From: Macrobrachium rosenbergii
Lineage: Eukaryota; Arthropoda; Malacostraca; Decapoda; Palaemonidae
Assembly (NCBI RefSeq): GCF_040412425.1
Contig: NC_089788.1
Coordinates: 72,577,720-72,641,719, forward strand
DNA length: 64,000 nucleotides
Reading direction: 5' to 3'
This document shows, piece after piece, positions 12,118 through 25,162 of this stretch. The position numbers were made by a program, and so were the translations under genes. Under the pieces are notes generated by a model. It saw only the letters and a list, made by a program, of their open reading frames with translations. It made no database searches and was not told where the DNA came from. Position 1 is the first letter of the stretch, and every line of letters begins with the position of its first letter.

Positions 12118-13490
12118 TAAGTAGTTTGCTTTCACTGCTCATATAACAGAGCTGTTGTTCAGTTATTGTGCTTTCACTTGCTCATAGAACAGAGCTATTG
12201 TTTGAGTGTTACGCTTTCACTGCTCTTGAAATAGAGCTATTGTTCAATTATAGTGCTTTCACTGCTCATAAAACAGACTGTTGTTCAGATATTATGCTTT
12301 CGCTGCTCATGAAACAGACTGTTGTTCAGATATTATGCTTTCACTGCTCATAAAACAGACAGCTGCTCATAAAACAGACTTGTTCAGATATTATGCTTTT
12401 ACTGCTCATAAAACAGACTGTTGTTAAAACAGAGATATTCATGCTTTCACTGCTCATAAAACAGACTGTAGTCCAGATATTATGCTTTCACTGGTTATAA
12501 AACAGACTGTTGTTCAGATATTATGCTTTCACTGCTCATAAAACAGACTGCTGTTCAGATATTATTCTTTCACTGCTCATAAAACAGACTGTTGTTCAGG
12601 TATCATGCTTTCACTGCTCATAAAACAGACTGTTGTTCAGGTATCATGCTTTCACTGCTCATAAAACAGACTGGTGTTCAGATATTATGCTGCTCATAGA
12701 ACAGACTGATGTTCAGATATTATGCTGCTCATAAAACAGACTGTTGTTGTATTGTTCAGATAAAACAGATTATGCTTTCACTGCTCATAAAACAGACTGT
12801 TGTTCAGATATTATGCTTTCACTGCTCATAAAACAGACTGTTGTTCAGATATTATGCTTTCACTGCTCATAAAACAGACTGTTGTTCAGATATTATGTTT
12901 TCACTGCTCATAAAACAGACTGTTGTTCAGATATTATTCTTTCACTGCTCATAAAACAGACTGTAGTCCAGATATTATGCTTTCACTGCTCATAAAACAG
13001 ACTGTTGTTCAGATATTATGCTTTCACTGCTCATAAAACAGACTGTTGTTCAGATATTATTCTTTCACTGCTCATAAAACAGACTGTTGTTCAAGTATTG
13101 CACTTTCACTGGTCATACAGAACAGCTATTGTAAGAATTGTGCTTTGCTCTTATAAAAGAATAATTTTTCAAGTATAGTGTTTTCACTTGCTCATATAAC
13201 AGAGCAGTTGTTTAAGGATTGTGCTTTACTTGCTCTTATAATAGCTATTGTTCAAGTATAGTGCTTTCACTTGCCCATATAACAGAGCTATTGTTCAAAT
13301 GTTGTATTTTCACTACTCATAAAACAGACTGTTGTTCAGGTATTGTGCTTTCACTGCTCATATAACAGAGCTAGCTTTTAAGAATTGCACTTGCACTGCT
13401 CATGAAATAGAGTTATTGTTCAAGTCTTGTGCTTTCACTTGCTCATGCAACAGAGCTACTATTAAAGTAGTGTGCTTCACTGCTCATGTA
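12118..13490. repeat. 41-bp minisatellite
   Basis: About 33 copies of TGCTTTCACTGCTCATAAAA plus CAGACTGTTGTTCAGATATT plus A. The centre (12280-13100) is nearly uniform and both ends are more degenerate, the usual sign of unequal exchange acting on the middle. Confidence 0.9.
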
Positions 13491-13942
13491 ACATAATAAT
13501 AACAGCACTGTAATTCTTCTCTTTGCACTTACTTTTAATGGATTTATTCGAATTTTATCGAGAACAGAAGTACTCGTACATCTGTTATATATGGATTATG
13601 AAATGTTTAACAAAGAAATTTACATATAAATTTGAAGAATCTTTAGAGTATTTTCATTTAAATATGTTGGTGGAAGCTTACATAAAGTGGTCGTATACAT
13701 ATACACGGAGGTTTTTAGAGGCATGAAAGCATAATCAAAACCATTTGTTAAATCCTTCAATTAATACTATATCTGGAATCAAACAAGAAAATTATTCATA
13801 CTATTGTAGAAAGAATGGATTATAGTTTTAGCGTGGTTTTAATTATGAACCGTGTCCTTTCGCTATTCTCATTTTAACGACTTGAAAATGTGAACTTTTT
13901 TATTTAAGACGAAACATTATGAAAAGGACCTAATTTCTATTA

Positions 13943-14307
13943 TTAGTTTTTTGTAAAGGAAAACTATTGAGGTGGCTTTGTCTGTCCGTCCGTACTTTTT
14001 CTGTCCGCCCTTAGATCTGAAAACTACTGAGGCTAGAGAGCTGCAAATTGGTATGTAGATCATCCACCCTCCAACTGTCAAACATACCAAATTGCAGCCC
14101 CCTAGCCTCAGTAGCTTTCGTCTTATTTAAGGTTAAGGTTAGCCGTGGATTGTGCGCCTGGCAGCACTTTTCCGGAGGCGTCGCCATCGCACCTTCACTT
14201 GACCGCATCTGGGGAGCAACCGAGAGCTGATAGTTTCATACAGCATCATACGATGCACAGAAAACTCGATTTCGCCGAAGAAACTACGGCGCGTTTTTTA
14301 CTTGCTT
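13943..14307 (+). repeat. R2 hairpin-rich mobile repeat, copy 3 (diverged)
   Basis: The left part and palindrome are intact, but the region 14150-14240 differs from the other copies (the GGCCGCGGCTCATAC part is replaced by unrelated sequence). It ends AACTCGATTTCGCCGAAG. Either a subfamily or an internal rearrangement. Confidence 0.68.
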
Positions 14308-14505
14308 AAATATTAGCAGCCGTTTGACGTCTCATGCAAAACTTTCAGCGATCAGAAATCCTGGAGGGCCACGTGCAATTCATACCGCGCGCCCCTCGCG
14401 TGACACGGCTCTAAGAAAAAGTGATAAATCCGAAATTAAAATGTGTTTTCTCGGGGGCAAAATGCATAAATCACGAACTTTGGTAATGGCCTCAGTATGT
14501 CCTCT

Positions 14506-14540
14506 CCCCCAGCCCCCTTCCCCCACCTCCCCCCTCCCCC
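14506..14540 (-). other. C-run block, G-quadruplex motif on minus strand
   Basis: Five runs of five or six C separated by 1-4 bases (CCCCCAGCCCCCTTCCCCCA then CCTCCCCCCTCCCCC). Fits the canonical quadruplex pattern on the minus strand and an i-motif on the plus strand. Confidence 0.7.
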
Positions 14541-15120
14541 AAGATCTATCTTCATTGTTTTAAGGCCATTTGAACGATTGATCACCCAGATATATCAACG
14601 GCAAGGTCTCTCTTCGTCATTGCAAGCGATCTTTTAGCATTTATATATTCAGAGGTACCAAGTGGCCCCTGGGGTTTCTTGCGCGACTTAACGAGTCATT
14701 TTGCCTTTGCAGAGCACCTTTTAAATTCTGCGTGACGTGTGGAGGGGTACGTGTATGGGGCTCCCCTGGCTGATTATCTTTGTATATCAGTCTAAATCCT
14801 CCTATATTTTTTTTCCTCTCACCGTTGGACTGTGGACTGTCTCCCTGACGACGTTGTGCAATTGGAACCTCGAAAGTTCAAGCGAAGATGCAACACATTG
14901 CTACTTTAAAACAGTTCTCCTCGTATTTTGATGATTTACTTGCATTTAATCTGTTGATAGATTTGTTTATTACTTTTTCTTTTCTAATAATTAATCTCTT
15001 CATTTTGTGTTTCCCATTACCTTCTGTTACTCCTTTCAATTGGGCACCATATTCTTTGGAAGTTTGAATTTCAAGTCAATAGCCCCTATGGGATTGTTCC
15101 ATGTGAATAGGGTTCATTTT

Positions 15121-15126
<6 letters not shown>

Positions 15127-15157
<31 letters not shown>

Positions 15158-15226
15158 TTCTTTGGAAGCTTGAATTTCAAGTCAGTAGCCCCTGTGGGCT
15201 TGTTCCATATTAATAAGGTTAATTTT

Positions 15227-15296
<70 letters not shown>
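15127..15296. repeat. Duplicated (AAT)n plus spacer
   Basis: Two (AAT)n runs (15127-15157, 15231-15296) separated by GGAAGCTTGAATTTCAAGTC-containing sequence that repeats 15058-15125, so the spacer and tract were duplicated together. Confidence 0.88.
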
Positions 15297-15632
15297 GTTC
15301 TAGCTTTGGTAAATATTGTGAATAAAATTCTTTGAATACCGTCAAAGATTCTTTGAATACCGTCAAAGAAGCAGTTCTGGGGAGAATTAACGCCGGAGAG
15401 AAAGGTTAATGAGCAAATGGACATTGGAGCGAAAAGAGGCGAAAGGAGAATTAATGTCGGAAGAGAGAATGCAATTCTTGGCTGATGGAATGAGAATTTT
15501 GAATTCTGAGAATGCAGAGAATCTGAGCAGTAGAAAGACGAGAGGAATGATACGAGGCTGGGGGCGATTGATGTGAATTTGAGAATGCTTACGAAAGGAG
15601 GCTTTGAGGATTTAGGAAGGGAAGATAAACTG

Positions 15633-16017
15633 AAAACAAGTAAATAGAAAAAATTCGGCGCGATCGAGTTTTCTGTACATCGTATAATCAAAGATATCGA
15701 AAACAGATCTATCGTTCGGTGGTCTCGGTTTAATGCTGTATGAGCCGCTGCCCATTAGACTTTAACCACTGCCCGGTGGTGGACTGTCCTTTATCGTTGC
15801 CAGATGCACGATTATGGCTAAATTTAACCTTAAATAAAATAAAAACTACTGAGGCTAGAGGGTTGCAATTTGGTATGTTTGATGATTGGAGGGTGGATGA
15901 CCAACATACCAATTCGCAGCCCTCAAGCCTCAGTAGTTTTTAAGATCTGCGGGCGGACAGAAAAAGTGCGGACGGACAGACAAAGCCGGCACAATAGTCT
16001 TTTCAGAAAACTAAAAA
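15633..16017 (-). repeat. R2 hairpin-rich mobile repeat, copy 4
   Basis: Inverse orientation: starts AACAAGTAAATAGAAAAAAT, passes the palindrome at about 15840-15940, then AAAAAGTGCGGACGGACAGA and ends TTCAGAAAACTAAAA. Contains one AAAAAGTGCGGAC unit. Confidence 0.76.
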
Positions 16018-16369
16018 AATAGAAAGGCATTAGGGAATGATGGGAATAAAGTAAGTAAGAAAGACGCTTCAGTCCGGAGCTGGAAGTGTGATTTCAGTGA
16101 TTTTCCAGAAGCGTGAAGAGTGTCTGAATGAGGCGGGGCTTGGGGGGAAAGGTTCCAGAATAATGGGTGAGAGGAATAATTGTTCCTTTGTGTGAGGGTT
16201 AAAGGTGATATAGGTGACTGTAAGAATTATATACGGGCCAACTTCACTTAGTCTACAGGGCGAAGGTGCTTGGTGGGGTTTGAATTGAGAAACAAAGATG
16301 GATGAACGGGAGGACTGATGCAGGACGAGTAGTATTTGTTATGAAGTATTTACCTGAGAAATATGAAAT

Positions 16370-16690
16370 AGATCAAATAAATAAAAGCAGATGCAAATAT
16401 AAATAAAGAAAAATAGATACAGATATAAGAAAATAGCAATAAATAAAAATGAAAATAAATAGATACAAATTTTTAAAAAATAGCAGTAAATAAAAATGAA
16501 AATAAATAGATAAAAATATAAACAAATAGCAGTAAATAAAAATGAAAATAAATAGATAAAAATATAAACAAATAGCAATAAATAAAAATAAAGATAGATA
16601 AAAATATAAACAAATAGCAATAAATAAAAATGAAAATAGATACAAATATAAACTAACGGCAATAAATAAAAATGAAAATAAATAAAAATG
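16370..16690. repeat. A-rich tandem repeat (about 45-58 bp units)
   Basis: Repeats of AAATAGCAATAAATAAAAAT followed by GAAAATAAATAGATAC-like sequence, about six copies. The minus-strand open frames here (LFIFLFIYL-like) are compositional. Confidence 0.75.
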
Positions 16691-17068
16691 GGCTTAGAAA
16701 GTACATATAAAAGATTGAAAAGAGAAGACTTTGAAGGCTACTGGAGACACATAACGTGGAAATTAATTTGTTGAGCACTACTGATAAAAGCAAACCTTAT
16801 TTTAGGACATGTAGACAGGAGATTGACTGGTTTGATGTTAAAATGGGGTCGAGCCAAGGGTGTATAATATGTTTCTGTGTGCGTGAGTATGTGTGTGAGT
16901 ATGTACATGTGCGTGTGTGTCTGGGTCGACGCCGTAGGTCAGTGGCAAAAGAGTGTGTTTGCCATTAGAAAGATCCTTGGTTAATGGTCTGCCACCTACC
17001 AGTTGACCCACCGTGAATGGGTTACCAGCGTCAGCTGGTGTCAAGAAAAGGGTATTCCCTCAAAATGG

Positions 17069-17069
<1 letters not shown>

Positions 17070-17166
<97 letters not shown>

Positions 17167-17193
17167 CATCAACTTCTAAAACTTAAAACAATA

Positions 17194-17277
<84 letters not shown>
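17070..17277. repeat. Two (AT)n tracts
   Basis: 17070-17168 and 17193-17277, separated by a short unique stretch. Confidence 0.93.
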
Positions 17278-17280
<3 letters not shown>

Positions 17281-17599
17281 GTGTTCATGGTTCCTGGTTT
17301 TAATTTAACGCAACACTTGACAGAGATGGTGCGGAAATTGTTGTTTTATTGAAGCAGGAGTGAAATTTTGCATACAATATCCTTTAAGCTGGATTCTGTG
17401 CTCATATTGGGAGCCATTGCTATTTCGTTTAAGCAGTAATTCTTTTATTTTTGTTTTTTTTCTGTTACTCCAGTTTTACAGTGTTTTTCTCTATTCTCAT
17501 CCGAAGTTTATGGTTGTTTTCTTAACATTCTTTATAATTCTGGTATATGTGAGTGTGTTGTTTCTGAATGCATCATTTGTAATTTCTAAAAAAAAAAAA

Positions 17600-18018
17600 A
17601 ATAAGTAAAAAATGCGCCGAAGTTTCTTCGGCGCAGTCGAGTTTTCTGTACAGCCGCTACGCCGTATACTCAAGGCCACCGAAAATAGATCTATTTTTCG
17701 GTGGTCTCGGTATAATGGTGTATGAGCTGCGGCCCATGAAACTCTCAGCCGGCCGTGGTGACCTGTGTTGCAGTGTTGCCAGAAGCACGATTATGGGTAA
17801 CTTTAACCTTAAATAAAATAAAAACTACTAAGGCTAGAGGGCTGCAATTTGGTATGTTTGGTGACTGGAGGGTGGGTGATCAGCATACCAATTTGCAGCC
17901 CTCTAGCCTCAGTAGTTTTTAAGATCTGGTGGCCGACAGAGGAAAAAGTGCGGACAGAAAAAAGTGCGGACGGACAGACAAAGCCGGCACAATAGTTTTC
18001 TTTTGCAGAACACTAAAA
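17600..18018 (-). repeat. R2 hairpin-rich mobile repeat, copy 5
   Basis: Inverse orientation and close to full length, with an intact GCGCCGAAGTTTCTTCGGCG end hairpin. The GTGCGGACAGAAAAA unit is present twice before GCGGACGGACAGACAAAGCC. Confidence 0.78.
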
Positions 18019-18383
18019 ATCTTATATCAGGATTTCATAAACTCTTCATTTTTAACTGCATTTTGTAGCCTACGTGTTTCAGTTTCACAAAATATGACGA
18101 TCAAACAAATTCCTGTAAAGGCAGACTGCATCATTCTCACGAATTAATATTGCATTCGAGTTTAACTATTGATTTCATTCTGATACAACTCTATTTGCTG
18201 CAAATCTAATTCGTTACGTCATTTTGCAAAACATCTTCTTGTGTTGCAGAAATGCTTTCTCCTTTTTTTTATTTTATTTTTTTTGGGGGGGTCCGTAAAT
18301 GATTTTTATCTCATCGAGTTTCATCTTATACCGTTTATTTTGTTCATTTTTGTGCGTGTTTGAAGACTATCTAAAGAAAATTA

Positions 18384-18751
18384 GTTCGGCGCAGTCAAGT
18401 TTTCGGTACAGCGTATAATCAAGGCCACCGAAAATAGATATATCTTTCGGTAGCCTCGGTATACTGCTGTATGAGCCGCGGGCCATGAAACTTTAACCAC
18501 GGCCCGGAGGTGGCCTGTCCTATATCGTTGCCAGATACACGATTATGGCTAACTTTGACCTTAAATAATGCAAAAACTACTGAGGCTAGAGGGCTGCAAT
18601 TTCGTGTGATTGATGATTGGAGGGTGGATGACCAACATACCAACTCGCAGCCCTCTAGCCTCAGTAGTGTTTAAGATCTGAGGGCGGACAGAAAAAGTGC
18701 GGGCGGACAAACAAAGCCATCTCAATAGTGTTTTTTTACAGAACACTAAAA
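18384..18751 (-). repeat. R2 hairpin-rich mobile repeat, copy 6
   Basis: Inverse orientation, 365 bp after copy 5; the end hairpin is reduced to TTCGGCGCAG. Confidence 0.75.
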
Positions 18752-19019
18752 GAGAACTATATGTTGCCTTTTGGCTTGGTTTAGCGTCTATAAAAAAGGT
18801 GATAACGTACCTTTTCCTTTTATCTTGCCATATTCTGAGCTTAGCTCTTACTTTTAAACATACAAATGACTTCTGCAGAGTTACTGTTGGATGAGCAAAG
18901 ATTCGGGTCAAAGAATTCGCTTTTTTTTTGTGTTTTAATATTTTATGTTCCCCATTACAGCTACGAAACCATAGGCAGAGGAAATGTATGTGCATGTGAA
19001 TGAAGTTAACCACAGGGGT

Positions 19020-19048
19020 GTTGGAAATTTAACATTTAAATTTCCAAC
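19020..19048. repeat. Perfect 13-bp hairpin
   Basis: GTTGGAAATTTAA, loop CAT, TTAAATTTCCAAC. Adjacent (19100-19170) is GGGGTGCGATCCCC, which resembles a tRNA B box and may be a SINE remnant interrupted by CT expansion. Confidence 0.55.
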
Positions 19049-19374
19049 AAGGTACTGGTAGCTCTCTCTCTCTCCCTCTCTCCCTCTCTCTCTCTCTCTC
19101 TAAGTCGAATGACCGGGGTGCGATCCCCAACCCGGCTAAGGAATAGAACGCTATGGGCACGTTGATGACAAATCCAATATATCTCCGTCGAGGTAAGCAG
19201 AGAATTATTTACCTAGTTATTAGTCGACTGTCTTGTGTCAAAGCGAGGTTGGAAATGAGGAAAAAAATTAATAAATGAAAGTATTGAATAATTTGTCAAA
19301 ATGTTTGGCAACATATCTCAATAACATTACAAAACAGAAGGACCTTGGAAAGGTATAAATCTCTGTCAGGGAGG

Positions 19375-19379
<5 letters not shown>

Positions 19380-19456
<77 letters not shown>

Positions 19457-19529
19457 ACATAACAAATAGATTTATTTATCATATTCTTTTTCCATAATAA
19501 TGGTTCAGGGAGGAACAACTCATGATAAT

Positions 19530-19607
<78 letters not shown>

Positions 19608-19660
19608 AAACATAACAAATAGATTTATTTATCATATTCTTTTTCCATAATAATGGTTCT
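19380..19660. repeat. Duplicated (CT)n plus 57-bp spacer
   Basis: Two (CT)n tracts (19380-19451 and 19533-19603), each followed by TACATAACAAATAGATTTAT or the close variant and TTATCATATTCTTTTTCCAT plus AATAATGGTTC. Confidence 0.85.
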
Positions 19661-19961
19661 CCGTAGTTTGTGCAGGTGTTCTGAACATTCAAGGGATTTC
19701 TCGTTCGCTTTTACAGAATCCTTCGAGATCCCTTTGAAAGTTAATCCCCCTTGGCTCCGGGGGGCACCTTGTTTGACTCGGCCACTAGAGACCTGACTTA
19801 CACATGTTCTTCAAAGGTTTAGTACTTTGCTAAATGTTAACAGAGTGCTTGATAGCAAACGGAATTGATTAGTCTTGAGGTAGAATAACCCTTAGTCGAG
19901 TTAAATTGCCTCATTCTCCGCGTCAAACTTTCTCCATAACTTGATGAAAACAGTGGACATG

Positions 19962-19965
<4 letters not shown>

Positions 19966-20034
<69 letters not shown>
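19966..20034. repeat. (CT)n microsatellite
   Basis: About 34 units. Confidence 0.94.
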
Positions 20035-20039
<5 letters not shown>

Positions 20040-20411
20040 GTGTATATTTCGTAGAGCAACTTCACGTGAATAAACTAAGACACAATACCTTTCCTTGGAG
20101 CAATGGTATCACAATTCCAGCATTTGGCCTTGGCCCAAACTTTACAGGAGTCCGCGAATGCCTCAAAGCATTCCACTGTTCAGTGCTGAAGCCAACACAT
20201 GTGGAATAAAACCGTTTGAAATAATGTTCCACGTGAAAATGTCAATACATGCGAACGGAATTCCCTCAGATTGTATAGACCTGGCACCTTTATAGATCTG
20301 TCATCATCCATCTTATAATTATTGTTGTGTTTAATAATGTAAGTGTTCAAAATTTCAGGTGACTTTAATGTACTCTATAGGTGCATGAGCGTAAATTTAT
20401 TTAGACGTTGC

Positions 20412-20415
<4 letters not shown>

Positions 20416-20501
<86 letters not shown>

Positions 20502-20520
20502 TATATATATACATTTATAT
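20416..20520. repeat. (AT)n microsatellite
   Basis: About 41 pure units, then an interrupted tail. Confidence 0.94.
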
Positions 20521-20973
20521 GTGTGTATGTTGTAAAGACTATGGGGTTCAGGTTACATCATATGAATGAGTTAGTTCAAGGAGTTACGGTATGACAGCAA
20601 CAAAATGTAAGATTGAGAAATAAGGGGAAATGCATTTGGTCTGGGTTTAAAACTGCAGGATAATAAAATGAATATTGAATGGCATGTGGAATGTTTATAT
20701 TTGCAAATGCTACAATTACGATTGTGAATAATGAAGAGCAAATGCAGAAGCTTACGGAAGAGTTTTCGTAGGAGATTCAACGTGCTACTGATAAGTCTTA
20801 TAAGTCGATGTATGAAATGGATAGTTTTGTATAAGTTATTTTTTTTCTACTGCGAGTCCATCCATTAATCAACAGTTAAATCCTGAATGTAGCTGTGACC
20901 ATATTCTAGGTTTACCTTCTGGAGCCACCCCTTTCTTTGGGAGACAGCTTAATGTGTAAAAAGTATATTTTTT

Positions 20974-21015
<42 letters not shown>

Positions 21016-21032
21016 CATTCATTTATCTATCC

Positions 21033-21075
<43 letters not shown>

Positions 21076-21444
21076 ATCCATCCATCTATCATCTGTCTAT
21101 CTGTCCAGCTGTCTATCAGTCCATCCATTTATCAATCTATTCATCTATCTATCAGTCCATCCATCTATCAATCTATCTATCCATCTATCTATCATCTCTA
21201 TCTATCATGTATCATCTGTCCATCTATCTATCCATCCGTCTATCCATCTATCTGTCTATCTATCCATCTATCTGTCTATCTTTCTATCCATCTATCTATC
21301 CATCCGTCTATCCATCTATCTGTCTGTCTTTCTATCCATCTATCCATCCATCCATCTATCTATGCATCTGTCTATCCATCTATCTATCTATCTATCTATC
21401 CATCTATCTGTCTATCTTTCTATCCATCTATCTATCCATCTATC

Positions 21445-21483
<39 letters not shown>

Positions 21484-21612
21484 CATCTAATCTTATCTAT
21501 CTATCCACCTATCTACCTATCTACCTATCTATCTATCTGTGTATCTATCTATCTATCCATTCATCTATCTATGCATCTATCCATCTACCCATATATCCAT
21601 CCATCCCTCTAT
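20974..21612. repeat. (ATCT)n tetranucleotide array with CCAT, GTCT variants
   Basis: About 640 bp of CTAT/CCAT/CTGT tetramers. It reads YLSIYLSI in the + frame, which is not a protein. Confidence 0.92.
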
Positions 21613-21784
21613 CTGACACAAAAGTATGTGGATCACATCCACACAACAGATGAACATAAACTGGAAGAGGGAAAGGTGCAAATAGATTCCAGCAGCGAGA
21701 GTTTTGCTTCAGGGTACGATTAAGATTTTTTTTTCCCCCTCATGTAGGACGTGCAAACGAGAATTTGGGACAATATTGTTTTTA

Positions 21785-21786
<2 letters not shown>

Positions 21787-21843
<57 letters not shown>

Positions 21844-21982
21844 CACCGTCGAAAACTTTGAAGGAAGGGTCTTTTCATTGTTTAGGATCCGGGTTAGAAC
21901 TCTTTATAGAGTGTATATACTCTCTTTTTTCCTCTCCCAGGCTCGGAAATTTCCCGTAACCATTAGATGGAATATTCCTTTT

Positions 21983-22050
<68 letters not shown>

Positions 22051-22133
22051 TTTGTTTTCGGGCTGTCATGAATTTTATTGCGGATGCTTGTTTCATGTTC
22101 TGGCTCCTTTCATTCGCTCCTCCCCCTTCTGAG

Positions 22134-22177
<44 letters not shown>
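21787..22177. repeat. (CT)n, (CT)n and (GA)n tracts
   Basis: 21787-21840 and 21988-22047 CT, 22134-22177 GA. The CT and GA tracts are complementary and 90-300 bp apart, so a transcript could fold back. Confidence 0.92.
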
Positions 22178-22180
<3 letters not shown>

Positions 22181-22329
22181 CACCTTTTCCCACATACTCG
22201 GACAATTAACTGCTGTATTCCTTTTTTTCTTACATTCACTTTAGTGTTCGCGTTGGCTGTCGTTGAATTTATCCCTGAAATTGTATTCATGGTGTGAAGA
22301 TGCCCATGCGTTTATCTTCCTCCTTTCCT

Positions 22330-22537
22330 TTTCCTCCTCCTCCTCCTCCTCCTCCTCCTCCTCCTCCTGGGAGAATCAGCTTGAAAGCTACGAGTGACCT
22401 ATACTAATTAACATAATTTAGTGGAATAGTTTGTCAAGCATCCTCATTCTTCTGTATATTCAATCATTGCCAGAGAAATTGAATACACTGGCACTTCAAC
22501 TGAACAGACGTTCTGGGGTCTGGCTTTCTGGTAAGTC

Positions 22538-22588
<51 letters not shown>
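22330..22588. repeat. (CTC)n and (GA)n tracts
   Basis: 22330-22368 (CTC)n and 22541-22588 (GA)n. Confidence 0.9.
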
Positions 22589-22591
<3 letters not shown>

Positions 22592-22654
22592 ATTATTACT
22601 TGAAATCCTGCCTAGGAGTAAGTGTGAAAGTACAATTAATAAGCAACAAAGACC

Positions 22655-23035
22655 CTGTATTGTATTATTACATCCTGCACTTGATTATTTTTCTTGTTCC
22701 CTTACAGCTAAAAACAATTACACTTTCTTCCTGACCTAACACCTGGCATTAAACTTAAGAAATTTATTTAAAACTGTATCACGCTTAAGAAAAAAAACCG
22801 GACATAATATCACAGCTGATCAGTACAGAAGAGGTCCGCTAAGCTTAGGACTACTGCATTTTGTAACATTTTCTCGATCTCTTACAGCTAAAATTTGTTT
22901 CTGACCTGAAATAACTTGTGATTGACATTCAGTTTAAAGAGATTTATTTAAAAATGTATCGCATTTAAGATGGCAGCATATTAAAAAAAATTATCGTAAT
23001 ATCACAGCTGATAAGTACAGAAGTATTCCACTTTA
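22655..23035. repeat. Diverged tandem duplication, about 180 bp
   Basis: Both halves contain TTACAGCTAAAA, GAAATTTATTTAAAACTGTA-like sequence and ATATCACAGCTGAT(C/A)AGTACAG. Confidence 0.7.
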
Positions 23036-23116
23036 GATTTGTCAGTCACTCTGGCTATGTTTATTGCAGGTAAACTGGATATAAAATATTTATCTCTCAC
23101 GTACAGGTATACGTGC

Positions 23117-23118
23117 GT

Positions 23119-23159
<41 letters not shown>

Positions 23160-23312
23160 GAGAACGCTCAAAGACACCGTAAGACGCCTTTGATTACCGT
23201 CAAGGGTCTCTGCATCCGACCACCAACCATTTCTTCTCACTTTCGTCGACATTAGTGGAAATGCTGCCGTGGCTTCCAAAAAGGACTTTCATTATTTTTC
23301 CCTAGGAAATTG

Positions 23313-23358
<46 letters not shown>
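23117..23358. repeat. (CA)n and (GA)n tracts
   Basis: 23118-23158 (CA)n and 23316-23358 (GA)n. Confidence 0.92.
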
Positions 23359-23359
<1 letters not shown>

Positions 23360-23523
23360 AGCAGCAGTAGAATTACGTTGCATGAGAGCTTTCACACGAT
23401 TTCTCTCGTACTGCCTTTTGACATGAGAGCTCTTTGAGAATTTTCCCGTAGATTCTCCTTTATCGCACTTTTTTCGCACATTTTCTGTCCGTAATTTAGT
23501 TGTGTACTATTTTCCTTCAATTC

Positions 23524-23886
23524 TTAAAAGAAAACTATTGTGCCAGTTTTGTCTGTCAGTCCGCACTTCACTGAGGCTAATCTTAAAAACTACTGAGACT
23601 AGAGGGCTGCAAATTGGTATGTAGATCATCCACCTTCCAATTATCAAACTTACCAAATTGCAGCCCTCTAGCCTCAGTAGTTTTTATTTTATTTAAGGTT
23701 AAAGTTAGCCATGATCGTGCTTCTGGCAACGGTATAGCTGTAGTCAAAGTTTCGTGGGCCACGGCTCATACAGCATTATACTGAGACCACCGAAAGATAG
23801 ATCTGTTTTCGGTGGCCTTGATTATACGATGCAGCAGCTGTACAGAAAGCTCGATTGAGCCGAGGTATTTTTTACTTGTTTTACTT
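23524..23886 (+). repeat. R2 hairpin-rich mobile repeat, copy 7
   Basis: Starts TAAAAGAAAACTATTGTGCC; the CCGTCCGCACTTTTTCTGTC region is shortened and the GGCCACCACCGG part is lost; ends GATTGAGCCGAGG. Confidence 0.72.
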
Positions 23887-24014
23887 GGATTCGATTTCGA
23901 TATCAAAGGCTGTGCGGTTATAACTTTCATTCATTTTATATAACATTCTTGTAATTATTTGTATAATTTTCTCCATTTTCCAGTTGTGATTTTTTTGTTC
24001 ATGATTTTTTAATA

Positions 24015-24297
24015 CATTTTCCTTAATTATTATTAACATTTTCACGAGGTCACTGTTTTGGCGATGATTTTGCAAGACATCATTTTTCTTTCACTATTAT
24101 CTATGTTTTCATGTGGTCATTGCTTTGGTAATGACTTTGTAATGCATCATTTTCCTTTAATTATTATCTCTGTTTTCATGTGGTCATTGTTTTGGTAATG
24201 ACTTTGTGATGCATCATTTTTCCTCAAATATTTTTTTTGTATATTCTCGTGGTCATTGTTTTGGTGGAAACTTTTAATACATCAGTTTTCCTTATCT
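24015..24297. repeat. 78-bp tandem repeat, four copies
   Basis: The unit contains TTTTCATGTGGTCATTGTTT and TGGTAATGACTTTGTAATGC plus CATCATTTTCCTT. Confidence 0.75.
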
Positions 24298-24459
24298 TTC
24301 CATTTTTCCTCCTTCCTTCTGCATATTTGTCTATTTTTCTGTCCTCTCTTTAATCCTTTCCATTGCAAGTATTTTTCCCGAACCCTCTCCGGTCCCGCCT
24401 CCTTTACGTCCAGTCTCCCTTTTATTTGCGTCTGTCGCTTTCCCCTTCTTTTAATTCCC

Positions 24460-24461
<2 letters not shown>

Positions 24462-24518
<57 letters not shown>
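24462..24518. repeat. (CT)n microsatellite
   Basis: About 28 units, followed by T-rich runs at 24590-24622. Confidence 0.93.
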
Positions 24519-24522
<4 letters not shown>

Positions 24523-24731
24523 TTATGCCCTCAGGGTTTGTGTGTATATCCCCTGGGGCATTATGTCCTCTCCTCTTTAGGATCATGTGCTTTTTTTTTT
24601 TTTTCCTTTTTTTTTTTTTTTATTCGGGGCTGTCCATTTGAATCTTTTCCTTCCAGTTCAGTCATCGCTCGGTTCATGTTCGCTTTGTCGGTTGTTGGAT
24701 TTCGTGATGGCTCGCGAGGCGAGGGTGGAAA

Positions 24732-25162
24732 ATGTATGGATGAGACAAAGGGAAGTGTGTGGATAAGACGCAGGAAATGTATGGATAAAACGCAGGAAAA
24801 TGTATGGATGAGACAAGGGGAATTGTGTGGATAAGACACAGGAAAATGTATGGATAAGACACAGGAAAATGCATGGATTAGACGAAGGGAAATGTATAGA
24901 TAAGACACATGAAAATGTACGGATAAGACACAGGAAAATGTACGGATAAAACGCAGGAAAATGTATGGATGAGACAAAGGGAAATGTATGGATGAGACAA
25001 AGGGAAATGTATGGATTAGACAAAGGGAAATGTATGGATGAAACACAGGAAAATATATGGATAAGACACAGGAAAATGTTTGGATAAAACACAGGAAAAT
25101 GTATGGGTGAGACAAAGGGAATGTATGGATAAGACAAAGGGAAATGTATGGAAGAGACCAAG
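24732..25162. repeat. 23-bp minisatellite
   Basis: About 18 copies of AAATGTATGGATGAGACAAA plus GGG, with ACACAGGAA variants. A unit of 23 bp keeps several minus-strand frames open (245 and 197 codons, HPYIFLCLIHTF-like); I regard these as artefacts. Confidence 0.85.

Noticed and set aside
20937..21653. 238-codon frame YLSIYLSI
   Set aside because: Tetranucleotide (ATCT)n array.
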